Assembly (NCBI GenBank): GCA_964648365.1
Contig: CAZYLK010000125.1
Span: forward strand, 1-18,248
Direction: 5' to 3'
From: SURF-32 sp964648365
GTDB taxonomy: Bacteria; Planctomycetota; Phycisphaerae; UBA1845
DNA length: 18,248 nt
The notes under the pieces were generated by a model, which worked only from the letters and a program-made list of their open reading frames with translations, was not told where the DNA came from and made no database searches. The position numbers and the translations under genes are program-made. Numbering within the stretch: the first letter of the stretch is position 1; each line of letters starts with the position of its first letter. Shown one piece after another: positions 1-7,066 of the stretch.

Positions 1-2
1 CC

Positions 3-107
3 TTCATCGACCTGCGGGACGCGAGCGGCATCGTCCAGGTGGTCGCGCGCGACGCCTGGGGCAACGCCAGCGCCCCGGTCGAGCACCCCGCCTCGCCCAG
101 CCGCTGA
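3..107 (+). CDS. 3' end of an unidentified gene (partial)
   Basis: An open frame enters from the left edge and stops with TGA at 105-107, leaving 34 residues that begin FIDLRDASGIVQVVARDAWG. I do not recognise the gene. Two resemblances were weighed. The VxARDxWGNxSxPV pattern looks like the last strand of an extracellular Ig-like or cadherin-like domain. The FIDLRDxxGIVQVV start looks like the OB-fold of aspartyl-tRNA synthetase, but that protein continues for hundreds of residues and this frame stops. A secreted or surface protein tail is the more natural reading. The same frame reopens at ATG 114 and runs to 266, but this has no recognisable sequence and is probably not coding. Confidence 0.4.
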   Translation, partial: FIDLRDASGIVQVVARDAWGNASAPVEHPASPSR

Positions 108-656
108 TCGGCGATGGGCAGTGCGACTCCCCGACCGCCCGACGTGCCGAGCCGCGTGCTCGCGCCGCTCGCCGTCCGCGCGACGCCGTACATCGGCGGC
201 GTGTTCGCGTCCGTATTCGAAATCCACCCGAGGCGCACGGCGGTCCGCTCGATCCAGGTACGTTGAGGGTGAAACGGCGTGCTCATGGTCCGAACTCCGT
301 GCCCATGCCGGCAGTCTGTTGAAGAATGTGTGGCACGGCCTTCCAGGCCGTGATTCCAGCGGCCGGAAGCCGGTCGTGCCACACAAGCGGTGAGCCGTTC
401 TTCAACAGGCTGCCAGCCGCGGCATGCGTCGCGCCACGGCGGGCAAGCGAACCATCCCACAGACCGGGGACGAATCCGTCAAGCAGGGATACCACAAACG
501 CGGCGGCAGGGCGTCGGACACCGCTTCCACCAACAGGCAGCGGCGCCACCGCCGCGGCGCGACAAACGTCCGCGCAGGGGGAAGTGGCGTCGCCGCATCG
601 AATGCCGGCCAGGAAGGGCGGAATCGGGATCAAAAATAAGCCCGCGAATCCTCTCG
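108..656. other. Non-coding stretch between convergent genes
   Basis: No credible gene is seen on either strand. The stretch lies between the end of the + strand partial gene and the end of the minus-strand glycosyltransferase. It contains the compound inverted repeat at 310-414. The rest is GC-rich; its open frames have low-complexity Arg/Ala-rich translations typical of non-coding GC-rich DNA. No classical hairpin plus T-tract terminator was found. Confidence 0.6.
310..414. repeat. Compound inverted repeat, REP/MITE-like element
   Basis: The outer arms are GGCAGTCTGTTGAAGAA (310-326) and its reverse complement at 398-414, matching at 16 of 17 bases. Just inside, TGTGTGGCACG (327-337) pairs perfectly with CGTGCCACACA (375-385). 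Nested in the left half is a third hairpin, CACGGCC at 334-340 with GGCCGTG at 346-352 around the loop TTCCA. The whole 105-bp unit can fold into a long stem with side hairpins and has no coding capacity. This is the form of a REP/BIME or small non-autonomous (MITE-like) element. From memory, GTGTGGCACGG-cored repeats recur in planctomycete genomes, but copy number cannot be judged from one window. Confidence 0.65.
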
Positions 657-3149
657 CTACGTTGATCCCGCCGGCGCTTCGACGCACGTGGCGGGGTCGG
701 CAGCGGGCGATGGTTTCAGATCGGTCGCCGCGCGCGTGCGATCGGCCGTGACGCCCGCGGTCGCGCCAACCGTCGTTGCACGTGGCGCGGCGGTGTTGCC
801 GCCGGATGAGCAGGTCGGCGGGCCGTCGATTGACGGGGTCGTCGTCGTGCCCGTTCGCAACGCTTCCAGCAGAGCGTTCATCCACGGAAGCGCGTTCAGG
901 GTTCGCGCCGCGGCCTTCGCATGCGCCGCCAGTTCCTCCCGCCGGGCGGGGTCGCGCAACGAGTCGAGGGCTTCGCGGATGGCCCCGGCGTCGAGGCTGT
1001 TGACGACGAGCCCGCAGGCATGGGTGCGCAAGAAGCGATCGGTGAAGCAGCCCGCGGGCACGACCGCCAGGATCGGCTTGCCCAGGGCCAGATACTCGGT
1101 CAGCTTTGACGGGAAGCAGCAGCGGACTTCCTCCGGCCACTGCGTAAACGACAGCACCACCACGCAGGCGTCCGCGGCCGCGACCTCGCGCAAGGCCGCC
1201 GCCCGCTCCATCCAGCGAACGTCACAGCCGGACAACGCCGGATGAGCATTGCTCAGGAACGCCATGCTCAGGTCAGGCTGATCCTGCACGGCCGTGGCCA
1301 GCGCCGCCGCCGCGTCTGCATGGGCGTCGTATACGCGGCCGGCGTAGACGAGTCGCAGCGACTCAGTGCCGGCGTCGCCGCCGTGTTCATTCGCCGAATG
1401 CAAAGCATCGCCGGTGGAGGAAGCCCTCTCCCGAGCCGACTCGCACACATCATCCGGAATGCAATGCGGCAGCACGACGATCTGCGCCACGCCGCGGCCG
1501 CGATAATGCTCCGCCATCTCGTCCGTCGGCACGATCACCAGCGTTGCGTCCGACACGATCCGCCGGTCGATCGCCGTCCAGAACCAGCGTTTCAGCCGGC
1601 TGCCGGTCAGCAGCGCCTCGGCGCACAGGTCGTGCATGTACAGCACCAGCGGCGCGCCGATCACCTTGGAAATCATCCACCCGCTCAGCAGGCCGTATCG
1701 CGTCGGGTAGATCGCCAGCACGCGCTCAATGCGGCGGGCGCGGTTCATCGCACACGCACGCGACAGCGCCTTGCACGTCGTCGTGAGTTCTGCGAGCCAC
1801 GTCCACAGCCGCACGGGTTCGTCGCTGGTCAGCGGCCAGCGCAGCCGCTCCGTCGGAACCGCGTCCTCCCAGGGCAGCATCGGCGGTTTGCCGGGGTACC
1901 GCCGCGTGAGCACGCGGAAGACGCCCCGCGGCGCCTGCTTGAACAGCGTCTCCATCACCTGAGCGGACGCTCGCGCGGCGGGCGCCCAGTTCCAGGCCAC
2001 CACCAGCGTCGGCGGTGCGACCCGTGTGGTTGTGTTCCACGGCGCGATCTTGCCATCGGCGCTGTCGCGGCCGAAGTAGCGTTCAAGCCGCTCGATGTAG
2101 ACATCGCCGCTCTGGCGGCGGTCGCGCGCTCCGCGCAGCCAGCCGAACCACTGCACGATCGTCAGCATTTCGTTCATCAGGAAGGCAAACGGGACGGCCG
2201 CGACGCCCATCCTGTCGGCGATGTCGCCGGCCCGCAGTGAGAAGGGTCGTACGAACGCCCACGCCGCGATGATTGCGCACGCCGTTGCGGCCGCGGTCGC
2301 GCCGTGGCCCGACAGCATCACCCCGGCCACCGCCCAGGTCAGGGCGGCCGCCCAGCGCATCACGTGGTAGCGCTGGGTCGCCCCCCCCCGATCGATCTGC
2401 CCCTCGCCGCGGGCGTAACGATAGAACTGCGTCAGCGTCTGGCGCAGGGTAGGCCGCGGCGTCCACGTCGCGACCGCTTCCGGCGCAAACGTGTACGCCG
2501 GCGCGGGTGTCATGGTGCGCAGCTTGAGGCAGAAGAGCGTGTCCTCGGCCGTCTGAAGCCAACTTGGGAACCCGCCGGCGCGCTCCCAGGCGTCGCGCCG
2601 GAAGGCCAGGGACCGGGCGCTGGGGTTGAAGCGGAGCGGATCGGCATCCGTCGTCCGCCGCATGGTCAGCAGCGAGGCCATCCGCTGCAACTCGCTGCGC
2701 GGCGTCACGCGATACCCCCCCCCGACGACCTCGGCGTTCGACGTCAGCAACGGCGCAGTCAATCGCTCCAGCCAGGTCGGATGAGCGCGGCAGCCCGCGT
2801 CGATGCAGGCGATGATTCCGCCCCGGGCGTCGCGGATGGCGCGGTTGCGCCCCTCGGCGATGTTGCACCGTTTGCCCACCAGCAGGCGCGCCGTCGCGTA
2901 GCGGCCGACAAGCCTCCGCGTGGCCGCGAGGCGAGCCTCGTCCGAGCCGCCGTCGCAGACGACGATTTCGTCCGCCGGCCGCGTCTGCTGCGCGAGGGAC
3001 GCGAGCGCCTCCGCCAGCCCGTCGGGGTCGTTGCGGACGGTGAGGATGACGGAAATCGTCAATGCCGGGACGTCCGCGTCCGGCGGGGGCACAGACGGTC
3101 GAATCCGCTCAATCGGTCGTTCGAGGGTCGTTTCGGTCATGGTTTTCAT
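657..3149 (-). CDS. Two-domain glycosyltransferase (GT2 fused to GT4)
   Basis: An 830-residue protein that looks like two glycosyltransferases joined together. Residues about 31-230 are a GT-A, family 2 domain: a SVILTVRN start, the DGGSDE nucleotide-binding segment (66-71), IDAGC (116-120) where GT2 enzymes place their metal/sugar-binding acid, and ED at 202-203 as the likely catalytic pair. Hydrophobic stretches follow at about 266-300 and 316-336, suggesting membrane association. Residues about 380-780 look like a GT-B, family 4 domain: RLVYAGR, then SKLTEYLALGKPILAVVP near the end, typical of the donor-binding site. A Thr/Ala-rich tail follows. It probably builds surface polysaccharide or glycolipid; donor and acceptor are unknown. 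I chose the ATG at 3149 (MKTMTETT); a TTG at 3197 is in frame and another ATG lies at 3140. The ribosome site is weak. Two G9 runs lie in the coding strand. Confidence 0.85.
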   Translation of the reverse strand: MKTMTETTLERPIERIRPSVPPPDADVPALTISVILTVRNDPDGLAEALASLAQQTRPADEIVVCDGGSDEARLAATRRLVGRYATARLLVGKRCNIAEGRNRAIRDARGGIIACIDAGCRAHPTWLERLTAPLLTSNAEVVGGGYRVTPRSELQRMASLLTMRRTTDADPLRFNPSARSLAFRRDAWERAGGFPSWLQTAEDTLFCLKLRTMTPAPAYTFAPEAVATWTPRPTLRQTLTQFYRYARGEGQIDRGGATQRYHVMRWAAALTWAVAGVMLSGHGATAAATACAIIAAWAFVRPFSLRAGDIADRMGVAAVPFAFLMNEMLTIVQWFGWLRGARDRRQSGDVYIERLERYFGRDSADGKIAPWNTTTRVAPPTLVVAWNWAPAARASAQVMETLFKQAPRGVFRVLTRRYPGKPPMLPWEDAVPTERLRWPLTSDEPVRLWTWLAELTTTCKALSRACAMNRARRIERVLAIYPTRYGLLSGWMISKVIGAPLVLYMHDLCAEALLTGSRLKRWFWTAIDRRIVSDATLVIVPTDEMAEHYRGRGVAQIVVLPHCIPDDVCESARERASSTGDALHSANEHGGDAGTESLRLVYAGRVYDAHADAAAALATAVQDQPDLSMAFLSNAHPALSGCDVRWMERAAALREVAAADACVVVLSFTQWPEEVRCCFPSKLTEYLALGKPILAVVPAGCFTDRFLRTHACGLVVNSLDAGAIREALDSLRDPARREELAAHAKAAARTLNALPWMNALLEALRTGTTTTPSIDGPPTCSSGGNTAAPRATTVGATAGVTADRTRAATDLKPSPAADPATCVEAPAGST
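2381..2389 (-). repeat. G9 homopolymer in glycosyltransferase coding strand
   Basis: Nine consecutive G on the coding (minus) strand, spanning codons for Arg254-Gly255-Gly256-Ala257, at the end of the GT2 domain. Gly is encoded here by GGG codons although GGC is the expected choice in this GC-rich genome. A one-base slip would truncate the protein before the membrane segments and the GT4 domain. Confidence 0.8.
2715..2723 (-). repeat. Second G9 homopolymer in the same glycosyltransferase
   Basis: Nine consecutive G on the coding (minus) strand form exactly three GGG codons, Gly143-Gly144-Gly145, inside the GT2 domain. It is the second tract of identical length in this gene, 334 bp from the other. 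Both are in the length that keeps the frame open. Confidence 0.8.
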
Positions 3150-3542
3150 CTGCCTGTGGGCGCGCGGGCCGGGCGCGTCGCACCCGTGACGATCCAATCG
3201 CCCGCACTGGGGTTATCGGCGGATGGCCCTGGCCGCTTGCCCAGTGGCGGCAGCGCCACGCCGCAGATGCCGGCCACGGCCCGCGCCCGCTGGCGCCCCC
3301 TGCTGGCCGCGGCGTGGCGTCCTGATGCGCCTGGCGGGGGTTGACCTCACACGTGGGAGCGCCATACACAGTGAGGAGTGGCCCGCTTCGTCTTGCAGGG
3401 AGCCGACGATTCGGCCGATGCCGGGAACGTGAGTCGGCCGGGTCGGATCGCTCGCCGACGGCCGCTTCGACGTGACGGAGTTGCGCTGAATCGCGTCTGC
3501 GTCGCCGTCGGCCCGCGTCAGATGCAGGAGATTGACCAGACC
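3150..3542. other. Divergent intergenic region, glycosyltransferase / thioredoxin-like gene
   Basis: A 393-bp space between two divergently transcribed genes, so promoters for both should lie here. No gene is supported. A weak sigma70-like pair is visible on the + strand, TTGACC at 3341-3346 and TACACA at 3365-3370 with an 18-bp spacer, but the -10 box matches consensus at only three positions. The ribosome site AGGAG at 3526-3530 belongs to the downstream gene. Confidence 0.4.
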
Positions 3543-4778
3543 ATGAACGCCGTCCTGTGCTTTGCGATCGTACTCGGCGCCGCCCCGCTTCAGGCCGCGC
3601 AGTCCCCGACGTTTCAACCCGGCCCCTGGCGCGGCTGGCTGGACAGCCCGGGGGGTCCGCTGCCGTTCCGCCTCGATTTCCACCCCCGTCGTGATGGCTA
3701 CGTCGGCTACGTGACCAACAGCACCGAGCGCCTGACCATTCCCCGCGTCATCGTCGACGGCGGCGAGGTCGTCATGGAATTCGATCACTACGACTCCCGC
3801 ATCCGCGCGAAGGTCAGCGAAGAGGGCATGCGACTCGACGGAGAATGGACCAAGCGCCGCGGCGCCGACGAATGGACGAAGATGCCGTTCCACGCCACCT
3901 ACGGCGCGCAGCCGCTGTTCGACCTGAGCCACGGCAACGCCGAGGAGGCGGGGATCATGGCGCTTAAGGGCCGGTGGGAAGTCAAGTTTGAATCCAGCGA
4001 GACGCCCGCCGTTGCGGAGTTCACCGCGTTCGAGCAGGGGTGGGCCTTCGGCACCATCATGACCACGACGGGCGACTACCGTTATTTGGGCGGCGAGTTC
4101 GACGGCGAGCGGCTGCGGCTTTCGGCCTTTGACGGCGCCCATGCCTTTTTATTCCACGCCAACCGCCAGCCGACCGGCGAGTTGAAAGGCACGTTCTGGT
4201 CATCCGATCATTTCAAGGACGGCTGGACGGCCCGGCTGAACACCGACGCCGCATTGCCGGACGCTTTCGGCCTGACGCGATGGACGGGCAAAGCCGATCT
4301 GGCGGAGCTGCGCTTCCGGGATCCCGACGGCGTCGAACATGCGCTGACCGATCCGGAGTTTGCCGGCAAGGCACGGATCATCGAACTGTTCGGCACCTGG
4401 TGCCCCAACTGTCACGACGCCGCCGCCCTGCTGGGCGACTTGCAGAAGAAATACGGCTCGCGCGGCCTGCGCATCCAGGCGCTGGCTTTCGAGGCCACCG
4501 GCGACTTCGACCGCGACGCCGGCCTCGTCCGCACGTACATCGGGAAATACAACGTCGCCTATCCCGTGCTGCTGGCAGGCGTGAAGGACCGCGAGAAGGC
4601 CGCGGCCGCGTTCCCCATGCTGGATCAGATCCGCGCCTACCCGACCTTCATCTTCATGGACGGCGACGGCGTGGTCCGGTCGGTCTACACCGGCTTCAGC
4701 GGCCCAGCCACCGGCGACGCCTACAAGAAACTCCGCGGCCAGTTCGAATCCGTCATCGAAGAGATGCTCGCGGAGTAG
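3543..4778 (+). CDS. Secreted TlpA-like thioredoxin-fold protein
   Basis: A 411-residue exported protein. The N-terminus MNAVLCFAIVLGAAPLQAAQ reads as a signal peptide, placing it in the periplasm or outside. Residues about 20-260 are a beta-rich region I do not recognise. Residues about 262-405 form a thioredoxin fold: FGTWCPNC with the redox pair Cys287 and Cys290 preceded by Trp286, and the conserved cis-Pro at 367 in AYPTFIF. This fits the TlpA/ResA class of disulfide oxidoreductases, which reduce or isomerise disulfides of exported proteins or cytochromes; the partner here is unknown. The start at ATG 3543 has AGGAG 12 bases upstream. An in-frame ATG at 3522 would only add seven residues before the signal peptide. 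No dsbD/ccdA-like partner is nearby, so how it is re-reduced is not visible. Confidence 0.85.
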   Translation: MNAVLCFAIVLGAAPLQAAQSPTFQPGPWRGWLDSPGGPLPFRLDFHPRRDGYVGYVTNSTERLTIPRVIVDGGEVVMEFDHYDSRIRAKVSEEGMRLDGEWTKRRGADEWTKMPFHATYGAQPLFDLSHGNAEEAGIMALKGRWEVKFESSETPAVAEFTAFEQGWAFGTIMTTTGDYRYLGGEFDGERLRLSAFDGAHAFLFHANRQPTGELKGTFWSSDHFKDGWTARLNTDAALPDAFGLTRWTGKADLAELRFRDPDGVEHALTDPEFAGKARIIELFGTWCPNCHDAAALLGDLQKKYGSRGLRIQALAFEATGDFDRDAGLVRTYIGKYNVAYPVLLAGVKDREKAAAAFPMLDQIRAYPTFIFMDGDGVVRSVYTGFSGPATGDAYKKLRGQFESVIEEMLAE

Positions 4779-4891
4779 CGGCCGCCGCCGAATGGCCTGC
4801 CACAGGCGGATCGTCGACTCGCAACCAGCGCCACGTTGGACAGACCTAGGGACGGTGCCGGGGCGGAGTCATGTTACCGGCGTGAGGTCAA

Positions 4892-4921
4892 CGTATCTGT
4901 AGTATATATACTACAGATACG
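4892..4921. promoter_or_regulatory. Palindrome 1, putative operator
   Basis: A perfect 30-bp palindrome with no spacer. Its 18-bp centre, TGTAGTATATATACTACA (4898-4915), is identical to the centre of palindrome 3, while the six flanking bases on each side differ but remain self-complementary. Conservation of symmetry in different flanks argues for a functional palindrome, for example a dimeric repressor site or a cruciform, and not a chance copy. Confidence 0.55.
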
Positions 4922-5002
4922 CCAATGAGGCGCAACGGAAGCGGCCAGGGGATGACGCGAGATGGCCGTTTGCGTGGCGTGCAGGCCCTTAGGCCCTGAT
5001 CG

Positions 5003-5044
5003 TGCTGCCCCGAGTGAGGTATGTATACCTCACTCGGGGCAGCA
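5003..5044. promoter_or_regulatory. Palindrome 2, long inverted repeat
   Basis: Two perfect 20-base arms, TGCTGCCCCGAGTGAGGTAT (5003-5022) and its reverse complement (5025-5044), flank a GT dinucleotide. It does not share the TGTAGTA core of the other two palindromes, though its centre is also a GTATAC-like step. It could be another operator or a transcriptional hairpin upstream of the AbiEi promoter; no T-tract follows on either strand, so a classical terminator is less likely. Confidence 0.5.
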
Positions 5045-5096
5045 ATTCGTTAGGTTAATGTTTGGTTTCAGTGCTTTGGGGCAGGTTTGCATGATG

Positions 5097-5126
5097 GTCA
5101 GATGTAGTATATATACTACATCTGAC
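5097..5126. promoter_or_regulatory. Palindrome 3, putative operator over the AbiEi promoter
   Basis: A perfect 30-bp palindrome whose central 18 bp (5103-5120) match palindrome 1. It contains TATACT at 5112-5117, a good -10 box; transcription from it would begin near 5124, leaving a leader of about 26 bases before the ATG at 5151. The matching -35 is weak (TTGCAT at 5087-5092, spacing 19). A protein bound here would block RNA polymerase, which fits the known negative autoregulation by AbiEi antitoxins on inverted repeats. Confidence 0.55.
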
Positions 5127-5150
5127 AGACTTGAGAGCAGGAAAACGTGG

Positions 5151-6026
5151 ATGCCCGAGGCCCGTATCGCAATCGCCAAGCCGGATATCGTCCGCTTCTT
5201 CCGAGGCAGCGGACAGAAGGTGTTCAAGCAGAAAGAGCTCGGAGCCATCCTCGCCGCACAGCGCGAGTTCTGGCGGCTTCGAGCGGGAATGACGCTCAGC
5301 GAGTTCATCGATTTCCTCATCACCAGGACTGCACTGCGCCGCGTCGCGTTCGATCTCCCGCACCGGAGCGAGACTCGGTACGTGTGGGGTGATATCTCCC
5401 GGTTCAAGCTTGCGGTCTCGATGAAGGAAGGCGGGTATCTCTCGCACTACGGAGCGGTTGCACTTCACGGCCTGACGGACCAGGTGCCCAAGACCGTGTA
5501 TGTGAATCACGAACAGCGTCCGCAGCCTGCGTCGCCGGACGGCCTGACGCAGGAACGGCTCGATGTCGCATTTCGGCGCCCGCAGCGCACAACGACCAAC
5601 GTGACCGAATACGAAGGCTACCGCTATTGCTACGTGAACGGGAAACATACCGGCAGACTTGGGGTTGTCGATCTGACGGACGAGTTCGGCGACGCCGTTC
5701 CGGTGACGGGGATCGAACGAACACTCATCGACATCACGGTGCGGCCGATGTACGCCGGTGGCGTCGCGGAGGTACTGGAGGCATATCGGCGGGCGGAACT
5801 ATCGCTCAATCGACTTGCGGCGATGCTGACGAAGCTGCAGTACGTCTACCCGTACGGTCAGGCAGTGGGGTTCTACCTGCAACGGAGCGGCTACGAGTTG
5901 CCGACACTGCGGAGGCACAAGGTCTTCCAGGTACCCGAAGATGGCCTGGACTTCTATCTCGTCCATGGCATGAAGGACATGGACTACTTGCGAGAATGGC
6001 GGCTATTCGTTCCCAAGGGGATATAG
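5151..6026 (+). CDS. AbiEi-family antitoxin / transcriptional regulator
   Basis: A 291-residue protein that resembles AbiEi (COG5340-type) antitoxins of type IV toxin-antitoxin and abortive infection systems. Residues about 10-60 can form the N-terminal winged helix. The middle and C-terminal parts hold family-like blocks: YLSHYGAVALHGL (96-108), VTGIERTLIDITVRP (185-199) and YPYGQAVGFYLQRSGY (233-248). AbiEi proteins repress their own operon and neutralise AbiEii. I chose ATG 5151 because AGGA sits 8 bases upstream and palindrome 3 lies just before it; the frame stays open upstream, but only through the palindromes. The neighbour is an AbiEii-like gene on the opposite strand, overlapping by 24 bp at the 3' ends. 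In classical AbiE the two genes are one co-directional operon. Base composition is lower in GC than the flanks, suggesting transfer. Confidence 0.75.
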   Translation: MPEARIAIAKPDIVRFFRGSGQKVFKQKELGAILAAQREFWRLRAGMTLSEFIDFLITRTALRRVAFDLPHRSETRYVWGDISRFKLAVSMKEGGYLSHYGAVALHGLTDQVPKTVYVNHEQRPQPASPDGLTQERLDVAFRRPQRTTTNVTEYEGYRYCYVNGKHTGRLGVVDLTDEFGDAVPVTGIERTLIDITVRPMYAGGVAEVLEAYRRAELSLNRLAAMLTKLQYVYPYGQAVGFYLQRSGYELPTLRRHKVFQVPEDGLDFYLVHGMKDMDYLREWRLFVPKGI

Positions 6027-6920
6027 CCGGGAGACAACCTCCATGACGTAGTCGAAGTAGAAGTCGAAGTCCCTCAACGGATGTCCGGGCCGAACGGTTT
6101 CTTTCACGGACGCGAAACCCTGGGCGTGGAAGTCCCGGAATTCGACGATCCTGCGAAGTAGCGCGAGTGGGACACGCTTCGCCTCGAAGATCGCCTGCAG
6201 AAGCTCTGCCGTCTCACGGGCGGACCAGTCCAGGTCGTACGTTTCGGAGAGGTAGTGGATGTCGAAGAAATCCCGCGCCCGCGGCGTGCCGGGTCGGCTC
6301 ATGACCCTGGCCCGGTACTCTGGAGCCTGCTGGCACAGCGCCCGCAGCTTCTCGCACGCAATCATCAACGGCGGATACACGTAGACGACGTATCCGTCGA
6401 TCTCCCGGCCTTCCTTGCCGTCACAGTACTCGTGCTTGCTGAGCTCCATGGTAAACGTCTTCAGGCCGCCGGGGCCCACGTCCACGGCCTGCCTGGAACG
6501 CAGCTTTTGTTTCTCTTTCTCGGCTCGCCGGCTTGAAAGACTCCGCAGCTTCCGCTGTGTTGCCTCGTACGCGTCTCGCTGCGCAAGCTTGAACGTGAGC
6601 ACGTACCCGCCCCAGAACGGCAGGTCCGCGATTCGCTCCGGCGGAGGCGTCGCGCTGAACTCAACATCGAAGACCGCGAGGCCCTCAGGTTGGAAAGTCT
6701 CGCTCAACAGACGCTCGAATCGATTGCGCAGAGCGCCGGCAGCTTCGCTGAAGTCACCATCGATCGAGAAGTCGAGGTCTCGCGACGCCCGGCCCGGCGA
6801 GGGGTGAAATAGGTCTATCGCACTGCCACCCTTGAGAACGAGGCGTTCGAGGAAGCTGTTATCGGTAAAGACTGCGATGACCGCCAGTTGCTTTATCCGC
6901 TGTAGCTGCGCTTCCTCCAT
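6003..6920 (-). CDS. AbiEii/AbiGii-family nucleotidyltransferase toxin
   Basis: A 305-residue protein of the AbiEii toxin family (DNA polymerase beta-like nucleotidyltransferase fold). The start reads MEEAQLQRIKQLAVIAVF, typical of the family, followed by LVLKGGSAIDL (Lys30, Gly31-32, Ser33) and SRDLDFS, whose Asp48 and Asp50 are the expected metal-binding acids. EKLRAL (190-195) and RARDFFDI (214-221) match the later conserved motifs. Known AbiEii toxins act on NTPs or tRNA 3' ends to stop growth; the substrate here is inferred only from the family. I prefer ATG 6920 by this family match; in-frame ATGs at 6959 and 7007 would add 13 or 29 residues. It is convergent with the AbiEi-like gene, so it must have its own promoter upstream of 6920; none of the palindrome sequence seen ahead of AbiEi occurs there. 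Confidence 0.85.
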   Translation of the reverse strand: MEEAQLQRIKQLAVIAVFTDNSFLERLVLKGGSAIDLFHPSPGRASRDLDFSIDGDFSEAAGALRNRFERLLSETFQPEGLAVFDVEFSATPPPERIADLPFWGGYVLTFKLAQRDAYEATQRKLRSLSSRRAEKEKQKLRSRQAVDVGPGGLKTFTMELSKHEYCDGKEGREIDGYVVYVYPPLMIACEKLRALCQQAPEYRARVMSRPGTPRARDFFDIHYLSETYDLDWSARETAELLQAIFEAKRVPLALLRRIVEFRDFHAQGFASVKETVRPGHPLRDFDFYFDYVMEVVSRLYPLGNE

Positions 6921-7045
6921 TCGATTCGGCGCTCCGAACGGCTGAAATGGCGCAGCCATACACCCGCGAGTGAACGTGCCGGCATGCGTCCGAGCCTCTC
7001 GACGCACTCCGGACGGTTACGCGACTTTCCGCAACCCGTCTGCCC

Positions 7046-7066
7046 CGCGGACGCGCGGCGTCCGCG
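7046..7066 (-). terminator. Stem-loop directly after small lipoprotein gene
   Basis: Nine perfect base pairs, CGCGGACGC (7046-7054) with GCGTCCGCG (7058-7066), close a GCG loop. The stem abuts the stop codon of the minus-strand gene ending at 7067. No T-run follows, so it is a weak intrinsic terminator candidate or an mRNA 3' end stabiliser. Confidence 0.4.

Larger units (their letters stand above)
4779..5150. other. Intergenic region with three perfect palindromes
   Basis: A 372-bp region ahead of the AbiEi-like gene with no supported gene. Its base composition falls from the GC-rich flank to clearly AT-richer DNA after about 4885. It holds three long perfect palindromes, listed separately, centred near 4906, 5023 and 5111. 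This is probably the control region of the toxin-antitoxin module and may include the edge of an acquired segment. No flanking direct repeat or transposase was found. Confidence 0.55.

Noticed and set aside
3..107. Possible aspartyl-tRNA synthetase N-terminal fragment
   Set aside because: FIDLRDxxGIVQVV resembles the OB-fold, but a stop follows after 34 residues and the rest does not match; an extracellular-domain tail fits at least as well. Left unnamed.
283..1140. Long minus-strand open frame of 285 codons overlapping the glycosyltransferase end
   Set aside because: It overlaps the glycosyltransferase in another frame, and its translation is Arg/Gly-rich and runs through the 310-414 inverted repeat. 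It is a shadow of GC-rich coding DNA.
3213..4142. 309-codon minus-strand frame opposite the thioredoxin-like gene
   Set aside because: The + strand frame has a signal peptide, WCPNC and cis-Pro; the minus frame has no recognisable domain.
4962..5150. Upstream extension of the AbiEi-like protein by 63 residues
   Set aside because: The extension would translate two of the palindromes, does not look like the family N-terminus, and ATG 5151 has its own ribosome site.
4779..5150. CRISPR array or phage attachment site in the palindrome region
   Set aside because: There are only two copies of the shared core, spaced about 205 bp, with no regular repeats and spacers and no integrase or Cas gene nearby.
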